From: CAZCAC01 sp964496575
GTDB lineage: Bacteria; Planctomycetota; UBA1135; GCA-002686595
Length of the DNA: 64,000 nucleotides
Assembly (NCBI GenBank): GCA_964496575.1
Contig: CAZCAC010000003.1
Span: 1 to 64,000 of the forward strand
Direction of reading: 5' to 3'
Shown here: positions 53,118 through 63,016 of the stretch, piece after piece
Numbering within the stretch: position 1 is the stretch's first letter
How the letters are laid out: each line of letters starts with the position of its first letter
Position numbers and translations under genes: made by a program
The notes under the pieces: model-generated
Database searches by the model: none
What the model saw: only the letters and a program-made list of their open reading frames with translations
Told to the model about the DNA's origin: nothing

Positions 53118-55052
53118 ATGGCCATTGCCTCCCAGCGCCTGAAGCGCTTCGACCTCGACCCCGAGGAACTCGAACGGAGATTGCAGGCCGCGCTCGGTGA
53201 CTTCACCGAAGACGCCTTCGATTCCGCCCTCGCCACCTCGGTCAAGGACATCAAACCCGGCACCATCGTCATCGCGACGGTCGACTCGGTCGACGAGAAG
53301 ACGCGAATGGTGGTGATGGATATCGGCGGTAAGTCGGAAGGACAGATTCCGCTCGTCGAATTCGGTGAGGATCTGCCGGAGAAGGGACAGCAGTTCGAAG
53401 TCTTCTACGAAGGCGAGGACTCCTACGAGAACACCGCCAACCTCTCCAAGCGCCGCGCCGACCGGCTGCGCGCCTGGGAACGCGTCTCCGCCAAGTACGA
53501 GGAGGGCAACGAGGTGCAGGGTGTCGTCCTGCGCAAGATCAAGGGCGGGCTCCTGGTGGACGTGGAAGGCGTCAACGTCTTCCTGCCGGCCAGCCAGGTC
53601 AACCTCCGCCGCACGCACGACATCTCGATCTTCATCGGCGAGCCGATTCGCGCGCGCATCATCAAGATCGATCCGGAGCGCATGAACATCGTCGTCTCCC
53701 GGCGCAAGCTGCTCGAAGAAGAGCGCCAGCGCCTCAAGGAGAACCTGCTCGGCGAGATCGAAGAAGGTCAGGTCCGCACCGGCGTGGTCAAGAACATCGC
53801 CGACTTCGGAGTCTTCGTCGACCTCGGCGGCATCGACGGCCTGCTGCACATCACCGACATGTCCTGGGGCCGCATCAGCCACCCCTCGAAGATGGTCGAG
53901 CTCGATCAGGAGATCGAGGTCATGGTGCTGCGCATCGACCGCGAGCGCGAGCGGATCGCCCTCGGGCTCAAGCAGAAGCAGGCGTCCCCGTGGGACGGCA
54001 TCGACCAGCGCTACCCGGTCAGCTCCAAGCACAAGGGCTCCGTGGTCAACATCATGTCCTACGGCGCGTTCGTCAAGCTGGAGGACGGGATCGAGGGTCT
54101 GGTGCACATCTCCGAGATGTCCTGGACGCGCCGCATCAACCACCCCAGCGAGCTGGTCAAGAGCGGCGAGGAAGTCGAGGTGGTCGTGCTCGACATCGAT
54201 CACGACAAGCAGGAGATCTCGCTCGGCATGAAGCAGGCCGAGGCGAACCCCTGGGAGATGGTCGACGATCACTACCCGGTCGGTACCGTCATCGAGGGCA
54301 ACGTCCGCAACCTCACCTCCTACGGCGCGTTCGTGGAGATCGAGGAGGGCATCGACGGCCTGCTGCACATCTCCGACATGAGCTGGACCAAGAAGGTCAC
54401 GCACCCCTCGGAGGTGGTCAAGAAGAGCGATCGCGTGCAGTGCGTGGTGCTCTCGGTCGACAAGGAGAAGAAGCGCATCGCCCTCGGCATGAAGCAGCTC
54501 TCCCCCGACCCCTGGATGGAGGAGATCCCGAACCGCTATCACATCGGCGACCTCCTGTCCGGCTACGTCACCAAGACGACCAGCTTCGGCGTGTTCGTCA
54601 AGCTCGAGGACGACCTCGAGGGACTGCTGCACATCTCCGAGCTCTCCGACAGCAAGATCTCCTCTCCGGAAGAGGTGCTGCGGCCGGGGATGAAGGTCGA
54701 GGTGCGAGTGATCCGCGTCGACACCGACGAGCGCAAGATCGGCCTCTCCTTCGTGCACGCCGACTTCGAGGAGAACGACGCGATCCAGAAGCAGATCGAC
54801 GCCGACAACGCCGCCGGCATCACGCCGGGGACCAGCGACTCTCCCGCGGAAGCCCAGGCCGAGCCGGCGCCCGATGTGCCCCCGGCCGAGCCGGTGACCG
54901 AGGCCTCGGCCCCGGAGCCGGAGCCGGCGGCGGAGCCCGCTCCCGAGCCGGAAGCCGAGCCGGAGCCCGCCGCGGAGCCTGTCGCGCCCGAGCCCGTCGC
55001 GGAGGAGGCCACCGAAGAGGAGCCCAAGCCCACCGAAGGCGGCGGAGCCTGA
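53118..55052 (+). CDS. rpsA: 30S ribosomal protein S1
   Basis: Binds mRNA and helps it onto the 30S subunit. The 644-residue protein contains six S1 RNA-binding domains, starting near IKPGTIVIATVDS, GNEVQGVVLRK, GQVRTGVVKNIADFGVFVDL, HKGSVVNIMSYGAFVKL, IEGNVRNLTSYGAFVEI and LSGYVTKTTSFGVFVKL. Domains 3-6 share GLLHI(T/S)DMSW-type ends. A ~90-residue Glu/Pro/Ala-rich acidic tail follows, longer than in E. coli S1. Codon use is more biased than in neighbours, as expected of a highly expressed gene. A GC-rich hairpin lies just downstream. Confidence 0.95.
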   Translation: MAIASQRLKRFDLDPEELERRLQAALGDFTEDAFDSALATSVKDIKPGTIVIATVDSVDEKTRMVVMDIGGKSEGQIPLVEFGEDLPEKGQQFEVFYEGEDSYENTANLSKRRADRLRAWERVSAKYEEGNEVQGVVLRKIKGGLLVDVEGVNVFLPASQVNLRRTHDISIFIGEPIRARIIKIDPERMNIVVSRRKLLEEERQRLKENLLGEIEEGQVRTGVVKNIADFGVFVDLGGIDGLLHITDMSWGRISHPSKMVELDQEIEVMVLRIDRERERIALGLKQKQASPWDGIDQRYPVSSKHKGSVVNIMSYGAFVKLEDGIEGLVHISEMSWTRRINHPSELVKSGEEVEVVVLDIDHDKQEISLGMKQAEANPWEMVDDHYPVGTVIEGNVRNLTSYGAFVEIEEGIDGLLHISDMSWTKKVTHPSEVVKKSDRVQCVVLSVDKEKKRIALGMKQLSPDPWMEEIPNRYHIGDLLSGYVTKTTSFGVFVKLEDDLEGLLHISELSDSKISSPEEVLRPGMKVEVRVIRVDTDERKIGLSFVHADFEENDAIQKQIDADNAAGITPGTSDSPAEAQAEPAPDVPPAEPVTEASAPEPEPAAEPAPEPEAEPEPAAEPVAPEPVAEEATEEEPKPTEGGGA

Positions 55053-55091
55053 GCTCGGGGGCGCGCCACCCGGCGTGCTCCGATCGATACG

Positions 55092-55120
55092 GGCCCCTCC
55101 GCGCCGGGCGCGGGGGGGCC
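55092..55120 (+). terminator. GC-rich hairpin after rpsA, possible terminator
   Basis: GGCCCCTCCGCGCC (55092-55105) is nearly complementary to GGCGCGGGGGGGCC (55107-55120), with one mismatch, followed by TTCTC rather than a full T-run. The position 40 bases after the rpsA stop suits a terminator. Confidence 0.4.
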
Positions 55121-55189
55121 TTCTCGCTTCGACGAAGACGAAATTGACCGAGCGGAATCCGGTTCCTCCCGAAGGGGGCCCGGGTAAGC

Positions 55190-56251
55190 ATGAGCGCCTC
55201 CCCGACCGTGTCCCACCCCCTCCACATCCTCCGCCTCCTCGGTCTGCTCGCGCTCCTCGCGGGCGGCTGCGCATCGAGCCCCGACGGCGAGGGGGGGCCG
55301 ACCGCCGAGCCGATCATCACCGAGGCCACGCCGACCAGCGCCGAGCTGCGCCAGGACGTGCCCACGGAGTTCGTGCCGGCGCTGGAGATGATCGTGCGCG
55401 CGATCGACGACGGCGAGGAAGATGTCGCCCGCGCCGCCCTCCGCCGCCTCCTCGCCCGCCAGCCCACCGGGCGGACACTGGAGATCGCCGGCGGGCTGGA
55501 ACGGATCCTCGACGGTCGCGAGCTGGTGGCGCAGCTGGAGCTCCGCCTGGTGGCGGAGGAGCAGGAGGAGATCAACGGTCGCTACACCCTCTCGCTCTCC
55601 GCCCGCCAGCGCGGGGAGACCGAGGTGCGACTCCGCCCCGGCGGTGCGTGGTTGCGCGAGTCGCTGCTCATGGTCGACCCCGACGGGCGGGAGCAGCGGG
55701 CGGTGCGCAAGCAGGGTCTGCCCTTCCCCGACGAGCTGTGCATCCCCGTGGACGAGGAGCTTCGCCTGCCGCTGGCCGAGGTCCAGCTCCCGGGGCCCGC
55801 CGGCCTCCTGGCGCTTTCCTCGCGCCTGTCGCTGGAGCTCATCCCGGGGGAGTTCGTCGACGAGGAGGGGCGCTATCTCCCCGCCCAGAACGTGCCCGTC
55901 GAGGTGGTGGAGGTGGTACGGCTCGCCTCGTTCCTCCCCACCGGCTCGGTCGCTCCGGAGGAGCTGGAGCGCTACGTCGCCGCCGGGCGGATCTTCGTGC
56001 CGGCCCTGATGGAGCGCGCCGTCCGGATCCTCCCCGAGAACCGCGAGGAGGCCCTGGATCGGCTCGCCCCGCTGGTGGAGTCGATCAGCCTGGTCGAGCT
56101 GGAACTCCTGGTCCCCGCCTTGCGCTGGCTCTCGCGCACCGCTCGCCCGGCCGGCAATCCGGAGGCGTGGCGCCTCTGGATGCGAGAGCGGGGCGGCTCG
56201 GCCGAGCGGCGGGGGCCCGACTGGGAGCGGATCGAGTTGCCGGGGAGCTGA
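55190..56251 (+). CDS. Lipoprotein of unknown function
   Basis: A 353-residue protein with a signal peptide ending in the lipobox LLAGGC. Residues 60-110 are helical (ALEMIVRAIDDGEEDVARAALRRLL). A beta-rich centre (about 115-245) includes LVAQLELRLVAEEQEEINGRY and LLALSSRLSLELIPGEFVDEEG. A helical C-terminal part ends at WERIELPGS. No catalytic or binding motif is recognised. It stands between rpsA and tyrS on the same strand with its own upstream gap. Confidence 0.7.
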   Translation: MSASPTVSHPLHILRLLGLLALLAGGCASSPDGEGGPTAEPIITEATPTSAELRQDVPTEFVPALEMIVRAIDDGEEDVARAALRRLLARQPTGRTLEIAGGLERILDGRELVAQLELRLVAEEQEEINGRYTLSLSARQRGETEVRLRPGGAWLRESLLMVDPDGREQRAVRKQGLPFPDELCIPVDEELRLPLAEVQLPGPAGLLALSSRLSLELIPGEFVDEEGRYLPAQNVPVEVVEVVRLASFLPTGSVAPEELERYVAAGRIFVPALMERAVRILPENREEALDRLAPLVESISLVELELLVPALRWLSRTARPAGNPEAWRLWMRERGGSAERRGPDWERIELPGS

Positions 56252-56360
56252 GCTCTCGCCTCCTCGGCGCCGCCCGCCCCTGGTTCCGGGCGGGCGGGCG
56301 TGTATCCTCTGCCGCCCGGCGCCACGACGGCGCCCTCCACCGCCCGAGAATGGAGCAGCG

Positions 56361-57557
56361 ATGAATCCCGGAGTCGAAGAACACCTGGCCGCTTTCGAGC
56401 GGGGCACGGTCGATCTGATCGAGCGCAAGCAGCTCGCCGACCGGCTGGAGAAGAGCCTCGCGGAGGATCGGCCGCTGCGCGTCAAGTTCGGCATGGACCC
56501 CAGCAGCCCCGACCTCCACGTCGGACACTCGGTCCAGCTCCTGAAGCTCCGCGACCTGCAGCAGCTGGGGCACAGAATAGTCCTGATCGTCGGCGACTCG
56601 ACGGCGATGGTCGGCGACCCGAGCGGTCGCAACCAGCTGCGGCCGGTGCTCAACCGGGAGCAGGTCGAGGCCAACTTGCAGACCTACATGGACCAGGCGG
56701 GCAAGGTGCTGGACATGTCGAAGACCGAGGTCCGTCAGAACTCGGAGTGGTTCGACAAGATGGACTTCTACGACGTGCTGAAGCTCACCGGGCGGATGAC
56801 GGTGGCCCGGATGATCGAGCGCGACACCTTCCAGGAGCGGATGAAGTCGAGCGAGCCGATCGGGATCCACGAGTTCCTCTACCCGCTGATGCAGGGGTGG
56901 GACTCGGTGGAGATCGAGTGCGACGTCGAGCTCGGGGGCACCGACCAGCTCTTCAACCTGCTGGTCGGCCGGATGTTGCAGGAACAGGTCGGCCAGCCGC
57001 CGCAGGTCTGCTTCACCTGTCCGCTGATCAACGGCCTCGACGGCCGGAAGATGAGCAAGAGCTACCACAACGCGATCGGTCTGACGGAACCGCCCAAGGA
57101 GGTCTTCGGCAAGGTGATGTCGATCGCGGACGAGATGATGGAGAGCTGGTTCACCCTGCTCACCCGCTTGCCGGCGGAGCGCATCGGCGCGCTGCTCGAC
57201 GGCCACCCTCGCGAGGCCAAGGCCGCCCTCGCCACCGAGCTGACCGCCTTCCTGCACGGCGCGGATGCGGCCGGGGCCGAGCGCGGGGCGTTCGACCGCC
57301 AGTTCCGCGACAAGCAGCTGCCCGAGGACATCCCGCAGATGGAGTGGCCGGTCGAGGGGAACGAGCTGCCGCTGCCGAATCTGCTGAAGGAGCTGGATCT
57401 GGCGAAGAGCACCTCGGAGGCTCGGCGGTTGATCCAGCAGGGGGGCGTGCGCCTCGATGGGGAGGTTCACAAGGACCCGTCGGAGGCGATTCCGCGGCCG
57501 GGGGGGGAGCTGCTGCTGCAGGTGGGGAAGAGGCGGTTCGCGCAGGTGCGGGGGTAG
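56361..57557 (+). CDS. tyrS: Tyrosine-tRNA ligase
   Basis: Charges tRNA-Tyr. The 398-residue class I synthetase has HVGH (residues 53-56, HIGH variant), GDSTAMVGDPSGR, ELGGTDQLFNLLVGR and KMSKS (230-234). The C-terminal S4-like RNA-binding domain shows SEARRLIQQGGVRLDGE. The layout (no insertion, ~400 residues) fits the TyrZ-like bacterial subgroup rather than E. coli TyrS. A 28-base gap separates it from a convergent DUF1573 gene. Confidence 0.95.
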   Translation: MNPGVEEHLAAFERGTVDLIERKQLADRLEKSLAEDRPLRVKFGMDPSSPDLHVGHSVQLLKLRDLQQLGHRIVLIVGDSTAMVGDPSGRNQLRPVLNREQVEANLQTYMDQAGKVLDMSKTEVRQNSEWFDKMDFYDVLKLTGRMTVARMIERDTFQERMKSSEPIGIHEFLYPLMQGWDSVEIECDVELGGTDQLFNLLVGRMLQEQVGQPPQVCFTCPLINGLDGRKMSKSYHNAIGLTEPPKEVFGKVMSIADEMMESWFTLLTRLPAERIGALLDGHPREAKAALATELTAFLHGADAAGAERGAFDRQFRDKQLPEDIPQMEWPVEGNELPLPNLLKELDLAKSTSEARRLIQQGGVRLDGEVHKDPSEAIPRPGGELLLQVGKRRFAQVRG

Positions 57558-57584
57558 CGAGTCCACCAACCCGATCCGCGCCAC

Positions 57585-58751
57585 TCAAGGATTGAAGATC
57601 ATCCCTGCCTCGACCCGCTCCTGCACCGTATCGTCGAGCTCGAGGATCACCTTCCCGACGAACCGCTCCGCCTCGACAGAGGGCGGGACCGTGACGGTGA
57701 TCGTCCACGAAGCACTCCGCCCGGTGGCGTCGGCCTTCTTCGGCTCGTAGCCGACCTCCACTCCCTCAGGCAGCTCCCCCTCGAGGCGAGCGCCGGTGAC
57801 GAGGGTGCGGTGCCCCGGGGCCAGAGCGACGAGCTCGGCGGTGCCGGTGCTGCCGTCGACCGGGGAGAAGCGGGTGAAGGCGAGCGTCGGGGGGCGAACG
57901 ATGATGTCGTCGACGACGTTGCCCAGCACCGGGATCTCGAAGGGACGCCCCTCGCCGGTGCCGTCGTCGCCGGTCGCCGACAGGATGATCTTCCCCTTCC
58001 ACAAGCCCCGCTCGAGCGGAGGCGTGAGCACCGCATCGACGATCCACAGCGTGCCCCCCGGCTTCTCCTCCTGGCGGATGCCGACCTCCAGGCGGGGGCT
58101 CGACTCGATGACCCCGGTGACCCGCTGCAGGCCACCGGGCAGGCCGGTGATCAGGTCGCTCCGGCCGCGCGCGCCGGTGGAGATCGGGACGCGGCCCAGG
58201 TTGATCGTCTTGGGCGTCGCCTGGAAGGCGAGGTCGACCTTCAAGTGCATCTCGAAGGTGACGAAGGGCTTGTTCGGGGAATCGCAGCGCAGGCGGACCT
58301 GGGCCAGCTTGTCCGCGTTGGCGAGGCGGACCGCGGTGGTGTCGATCTCGAAGGTGAGGTCCGCCTCCACTCCCGGCGGCAGGACGATCACCGGGTCCTT
58401 CCGACGGTTGCCGAGCACCTCCCGGCCCGCTTCGTCCACGTAGCTGATACGGCCGATGGAGCAGGAGCAGGAGGACTGCAGGTCCTGGATGACCACCGGT
58501 CGCGGATCGGAGTTCTTCAGGCGAAACGTGTGCGTGCGCTTCTCTCCGTAGGGGATCGTTCCGAAGTCGTGGAAGTAGTCGCGCGGGTCCTCGCCGGGGT
58601 TCAGGATCACCAGCCCCTGCTCCGTGGGCTCCCCGGGCGCGGAGTCGCTCACCGCGCCGTCGCAGCCCCCGGTGCCGAGGGTGAGCGGACCCAGGAGGAG
58701 AAGGGGCAGGAGTCGGGCGAAGCGGTGGGTGGCGTTGGCGGTCTTGGTCAT
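57585..58751 (-). CDS. DUF1573-containing lipoprotein
   Basis: A 388-residue lipoprotein (signal peptide with lipobox near TGGC). After a short linker comes a DUF1573-type immunoglobulin-like domain: YFHDFGTIPYGEKRTHTFRLKNSD, then IQDLQSSCSCSIGRI, whose clustered cysteines are typical of the family. Further beta-sandwich segments follow (about 180-380), with PKTINLGRVPISTGARGRSDLI. These proteins are abundant in Planctomycetota and Bacteroidota and are probably periplasmic; no activity is known. It is divergent from the P-loop kinase gene across 249 bp. Confidence 0.78.
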   Translation of the reverse strand: MTKTANATHRFARLLPLLLLGPLTLGTGGCDGAVSDSAPGEPTEQGLVILNPGEDPRDYFHDFGTIPYGEKRTHTFRLKNSDPRPVVIQDLQSSCSCSIGRISYVDEAGREVLGNRRKDPVIVLPPGVEADLTFEIDTTAVRLANADKLAQVRLRCDSPNKPFVTFEMHLKVDLAFQATPKTINLGRVPISTGARGRSDLITGLPGGLQRVTGVIESSPRLEVGIRQEEKPGGTLWIVDAVLTPPLERGLWKGKIILSATGDDGTGEGRPFEIPVLGNVVDDIIVRPPTLAFTRFSPVDGSTGTAELVALAPGHRTLVTGARLEGELPEGVEVGYEPKKADATGRSASWTITVTVPPSVEAERFVGKVILELDDTVQERVEAGMIFNP

Positions 58752-59000
58752 CGATCGTGTCGGGGAGGGTCGCGCTGCAGGCCGAGCCGAGACAGGGTAG
58801 GGAGCCCGGGGGCCGGTGACAGCAACTTCCTCGCCGGAGCGGCGAGACGCTGCTCCCGCCACGGGGGCATCCTCGGCGCCAGCACGGGATCGGAGGCGCA
58901 CGGCCCCTGCGCGATTTCGCCCCGGGGAAGGGGCGGGTGGTTGCGGAGCGGGGCGGGATCGTCTCTCCTTGGACGGCTCCGCGCCACCCCTCGACCGACG

Positions 59001-59615
59001 ATGCCGCAGGAACCCGCCAAGAAGAGCCCCAAGACCCTCGCGCCCTCTCCGCCCGCGCCCCGGCGCCTGCGGAGGGCCTGGGTGGTGGGGAGCTGCGGCT
59101 CGGGCAAGACGACCGTGGCGCGCCGGATCGCCGGGCTGCTCGGCAGCCACTCCGTCCACGTCGACGACTACATCTGGCTGCCGGGGTGGAAGCTGCGCGA
59201 CCGCGGCGAGATGCTCGCCCTGCTCGAGGAGCGCCTCCGCGGCTCCGACTGGGTGATGGAGGGAAACCTGGGTCGCGACGCCGTGCGCCTGTGGAAGATC
59301 GCCGATCGCGCCGACCTGATCGTCTGGTTGGATCTGCCCTTCGGGCTCACCTTCCGGCGCCTCGTCTGGCGCTGCATCCGGCGCAGTCTCCTGCGACAGA
59401 CCTGCTGCAACGGCAACCGCGAATCGCTGCGCCAGACCTTCTTCAGCACCCAGTCGATCCTCCTCTACGCCTGGCAGACGCGTCGCCTGCGTCAGGTGAT
59501 CTACGGGAAGCTGCTCCAGCACCGGCCGCACGTCCGCCTCACCTCGCAGCGCGACGTCGACGGCTGGCTCGAGGCGCTGGCGATCCCGCTGGTCGAGGAC
59601 GGAGGGGTCCGCTGA
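59001..59615 (+). CDS. P-loop kinase of the FlaR/topology-modulation-like family
   Basis: A 204-residue protein with Walker A VVGSCGSGKTTVARRIA and the adenylate-kinase-like arrangement HVDDYIWLPGWKLRDRGEM, then WVMEGNLGRD and IVWLDLPFGLTFRRLVWRCI. This pattern matches proteins annotated as DNA topology modulation protein (FlaR) or small-molecule kinases. The true substrate is unknown. The first ~24 residues are Lys/Pro/Arg-rich and may be disordered; ATG 59001 is the first plausible start. It appears monocistronic. Confidence 0.75.
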   Translation: MPQEPAKKSPKTLAPSPPAPRRLRRAWVVGSCGSGKTTVARRIAGLLGSHSVHVDDYIWLPGWKLRDRGEMLALLEERLRGSDWVMEGNLGRDAVRLWKIADRADLIVWLDLPFGLTFRRLVWRCIRRSLLRQTCCNGNRESLRQTFFSTQSILLYAWQTRRLRQVIYGKLLQHRPHVRLTSQRDVDGWLEALAIPLVEDGGVR

Positions 59616-59844
59616 TCTCCGCCGCGCCTCACCGCGCGCCATTTTCGTCCGGAATGACGCCCCTCCCGCGACGTAGACCCTGATTCCGTCCCGTTCCCAC
59701 CAGAAGAACCCCAGCGCGGGCTGACGCCCGCACCCTGACCGGTCAATAGACCGTTCGAAGCACGATTCTCGAGACCTCGAAAGCCCTCCCATTCCTGCGC
59801 GCAACGCGCAGAAACAGACTCCAAGTGATTCCGAGGAGCACCTG

Positions 59845-61509
59845 ATGTACACCCTGGCTCTCTCCCTGGCGCTGACCGCCGCTCCGCTCGCTCCGCCGGC
59901 GACCCCGCAGTCCTCCGCGGTCCTCGCCACCGCCCCCGCCGAGGCGCTCTTCCTCGCCTACAGCCCCGACGTGTCCGCCGTGCGGGAGGCGATGACCGAC
60001 AACTCCTGGTACGGGTACTTCATCGAGGGCCCCGGCGCGGTCTACGTCGACTGGGTCTCGGAGCTCTTCATGGACCTCGAGGACGGTGGCGAGCAGGTGT
60101 TCGAAGTGCTGGACTCCCTCGAGGAGCTGGCCCGGGTCGCGGATGGCGAGCTGCTCGTCTACGCGACCGACCGGGCGCTGGCCATCACCCTGGCCGCCGG
60201 CGAGCAGCGCGGCCAGGTGGACCAGGGGCTGACCGAGCTCCTCGAAGGGCTCCCCGTGCAGTGGACGGTCACCCGGTCGGAGATGCACGGTCACAGCCTG
60301 CAACTCTGGACCCCCGACGAGGGGGAGGTGGTGATCGGTCGCACCAGCGGCGCCGGGACCGTGCGCGTCTTCATCGGCGCCAGGCAGGAGAAGGTCCTGC
60401 CCGTGCTGCGCGCCTCGCTCGCGGCGGAGGCCGGCGAAGGCCTGACCCCCGAAGCCGAGCGCATCGCCAGCCGCGTCCGGGGCGGCGTCCCGCGCTTCGT
60501 CGTGGCCTCCGATCTGCGCAAGCTCGGCGAGCTCGTTCTGGAGAAGGCCGACGGCCCCGACCAGGCCGGGATCGAGCGGTTCCTGACCACTGCCGGATTG
60601 GACCAGCCGACCTGGCTCCTGGCGGACGTCCACCGCGGGAGTGACGGCGGACTGCACCAGGTGTTGAAGCTCCAGTTCCAGCCGGAGACCGGCCTGGCGC
60701 GCCTCGCCGGCCACCTGCACCAGGTCGAGCACGCCGACCTCGCTGGCGTGCCGCTGGACGCGGACTACCTCGGCGTCGGCCGCATCGACGTGGTGGGGAT
60801 GATCGAGACCTTCCTCGACCTCGCCGGCCCGGAGCTGCAGGAGCTGTGGGACAACTCCATGGCCGCGGGCGAGAGTGCGACCGGCGTGCACCTCTCCGAA
60901 GACGTGCTGGGCCTCCTCACCGGGCGCTTCGCCTACTGGCGCGAGCGCTGGCCGGAGGGAGGGGTGCCCCTCGCCGACGTGCTCCAGGGGGCGACGGTCC
61001 GGATCGGCGTGCTCGATGGCGAGGCGCTGCAGGACTCCCTCTTCGACCTGCTCGACGCGACGGGGATGGGGGAGCTGTACGAGGTCGACGAGATCGGCGA
61101 GCTCGACGTCTGGCTGCCCGCCGACCGGGGGATGCCGGATCTCCTGGAGCAGGGCGCGCTCCCCAGCCTGGTCTTCGCCCCCGAAGCCCTGCTGCTCTGC
61201 AGCTCGACGGTCGATCTGGAGGCGACCGTCGCGCAGCTCGGATCGGAGCAGATCCCGACCGTCGCCGACTCGGCGGCTGCGGGGGAGGTGCTGTCGGCCC
61301 TGGAGGGTTCGTTCTTCGTCACCCGGCAGGAGATGGTCGACACCGTTCGATCGATCACCTCGCAGCTGCACTTGCTCGGCGAGCTGATGCAGGCGGAGCT
61401 GGGGGAGGAGCCGAGCCGCGCCGAGCTGCTCGAGTGGTTCCCGGGGCGGACGACGGTCACCTATCGCCGCACGGTGGAGGGGTTGGAGATCATCGGGACG
61501 GTTCGGTGA
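59845..61509 (+). CDS. Secreted protein of unknown function
   Basis: A 554-residue protein with a weak signal peptide (YTLALSLALTAAPLAPPA). The pattern of alternating helices and strands (YFIEGPGAVYVDWVSELFMDL, DSLEELARVADGELLVYATD, VRVFIGARQEKVLPVLRASL) recalls DUF3352-like secreted proteins, but no motif is decisive. It is acidic, with few Lys residues and no cysteine cluster. A GGAGCACC precedes the ATG. The 229 bases upstream hold two small GC hairpins (near 59731 and 59792) and nothing else that I can identify. Confidence 0.65.
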   Translation: MYTLALSLALTAAPLAPPATPQSSAVLATAPAEALFLAYSPDVSAVREAMTDNSWYGYFIEGPGAVYVDWVSELFMDLEDGGEQVFEVLDSLEELARVADGELLVYATDRALAITLAAGEQRGQVDQGLTELLEGLPVQWTVTRSEMHGHSLQLWTPDEGEVVIGRTSGAGTVRVFIGARQEKVLPVLRASLAAEAGEGLTPEAERIASRVRGGVPRFVVASDLRKLGELVLEKADGPDQAGIERFLTTAGLDQPTWLLADVHRGSDGGLHQVLKLQFQPETGLARLAGHLHQVEHADLAGVPLDADYLGVGRIDVVGMIETFLDLAGPELQELWDNSMAAGESATGVHLSEDVLGLLTGRFAYWRERWPEGGVPLADVLQGATVRIGVLDGEALQDSLFDLLDATGMGELYEVDEIGELDVWLPADRGMPDLLEQGALPSLVFAPEALLLCSSTVDLEATVAQLGSEQIPTVADSAAAGEVLSALEGSFFVTRQEMVDTVRSITSQLHLLGELMQAELGEEPSRAELLEWFPGRTTVTYRRTVEGLEIIGTVR

Positions 61510-61564
61510 GGGGGGATGGGGGCTGGTCGTCTGGACACCCCACCGAGACGTAGCCCCGACTCCA

Positions 61565-63016
61565 TCAGCGCCGCTCCTCCTCCTCCCGCTTCCCGTCCCC
61601 GGTGTACCCGAGATCCTCGAGCGCACCCGTATCGGGACCCGGTCCCCCCGCCCCCTTCTCGATCAGCCGGAAGGCGTCGCGCTCGGTCAGAAAACGCTCC
61701 AGTCGCGCCACCTCGTCCGGGAACCTCGCGAAGACGTTGTCCAGCTCCAGCGGATCCTTCGAGAGGTCGTAGAGCTCGGAATCTCCCGGCCGGCTCCGGT
61801 GGTGGATCAGCTTCCAGTTCCGGTCGACCACCGTGTAGAGGTCGTCGCGCTGCGTCGCCGGGAGCCGGGTCAGCGGTGCGTGGCTGTCGTGCAGGTTGAG
61901 CGCGTCGGCGTAGGCGATTCGCGGCTCGTCGAGCTCGCCGCGCAGGAGCGGCAGGAGGCTGCGCCCCTCGACGCCGTCGGGCAGCGGGATGTCCAGCGCC
62001 TCGAGCACCGTCGGGGCGATGTCGATGTTGCGCACCAGCTCCTCGACCCGGCCCTCGGCCGACAGCTCGGGAACCCGCAGCAAGAGCGGCACGTGGATCG
62101 ACCAGTCGTAGAGCAACCGGTGCTTGGACCAGCCGTGGCGCTCCAGGCCGTCGGAAAGCCCCTGGCCGTGATCGGCGATGACCACGACCACCGTGTTCTC
62201 GTACTGCCCCGTGCGCCGGAGCCACTCGATCAGCCGCCCGAACTGGGCGTCCATCCAGCGCACCTCGAGCTCGTACATGCGCTCCTTCGCCCGCTGGTCA
62301 CCGCGGACCGGCTCGGGGTCGTAGGTGATGCCGTGCTGGCTCGCGAAGTCCCTCGGAGGCACCAGCGAGATGTCGTGGGGATCGAAGTAGTGGATCCACA
62401 GGTGCCAGGGGCCGAGCTCGCCGTGCTGCTCGAGCCAGGCGAGCGCTCCGTCAGTGGTCGCGTCGCCGCGCCGCTGGCTCTGGCCGCGGGGTGCGTCGAC
62501 GTAACGTCCGCTGGCGCGGATCGGCTGGGTGGGATCGAGCTCGGCGAAGCCCTCCTCGAGACCGGTGTCGAAGAGCTCGTAGCCGCGGTCGAGACCGAAC
62601 GCGCCGGAGGCCGGATAGGCGCTGACGAAGGCCGCGGTGTGCCAGCCGCGAGCGGCGAGGATCTCCGGCAGCACCGGCACATCGTGGGGGAGCCGGTGGT
62701 CGAGGTCGCCGTGAAAGACGCGCAGACCGTGGGCGTAGGGGTTGCGACCGGTGAGGATCGAGGCGTGCGCCATCGGCGTCAGCCCGGCGGTGGATATCGC
62801 CCGGTCGAAGCGCACGCCCTCGGCGGCGAGGGCGTCGAGATTCGGGGTGACGCCGCCGGCGTGGCCGTAGCAGCCGAGGGAGTCGACGCGGGTGGTATCG
62901 AGGGTGACGAGGAGGACGTTCCGCCCCTCGACCGGCCCCGCCTCCGGCGCGCAGCCGAGCGTGCCGAGCAGCAGGGCGCCGAGCAGCGCGGCGGCGGGAT
63001 CGAGACGACCGCTCAT
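61565..63016 (-). CDS. Sulfatase-like hydrolase/transferase, lipoprotein, without the formylglycine Cys
   Basis: A 483-residue alkaline-phosphatase-superfamily protein with lipobox LLGTLGC. NVLLVTLDTTRVDSLGCYGH gives the first metal Asp pair, and VVVIADHGQGLSDGLERHGWSKH the second metal site. The activation region reads STAGLTPMAHASILTGRNPYAHG. Where type I sulfatases have CxPSR it has TPMAH, so formylglycine formation is not possible and a Thr or Ser may be the nucleophile. Substrate is therefore unclear (phosphoester or sulfoester). Its start overlaps the upstream small gene by ATGA. Confidence 0.82.
   Translation of the reverse strand: MSGRLDPAAALLGALLLGTLGCAPEAGPVEGRNVLLVTLDTTRVDSLGCYGHAGGVTPNLDALAAEGVRFDRAISTAGLTPMAHASILTGRNPYAHGLRVFHGDLDHRLPHDVPVLPEILAARGWHTAAFVSAYPASGAFGLDRGYELFDTGLEEGFAELDPTQPIRASGRYVDAPRGQSQRRGDATTDGALAWLEQHGELGPWHLWIHYFDPHDISLVPPRDFASQHGITYDPEPVRGDQRAKERMYELEVRWMDAQFGRLIEWLRRTGQYENTVVVVIADHGQGLSDGLERHGWSKHRLLYDWSIHVPLLLRVPELSAEGRVEELVRNIDIAPTVLEALDIPLPDGVEGRSLLPLLRGELDEPRIAYADALNLHDSHAPLTRLPATQRDDLYTVVDRNWKLIHHRSRPGDSELYDLSKDPLELDNVFARFPDEVARLERFLTERDAFRLIEKGAGGPGPDTGALEDLGYTGDGKREEEERR

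Noticed and set aside
59616..59844. A small RNA or tRNA gene in the 229-bp gap
   Set aside because: Only short hairpins are visible; there is no cloverleaf or conserved RNA motif.
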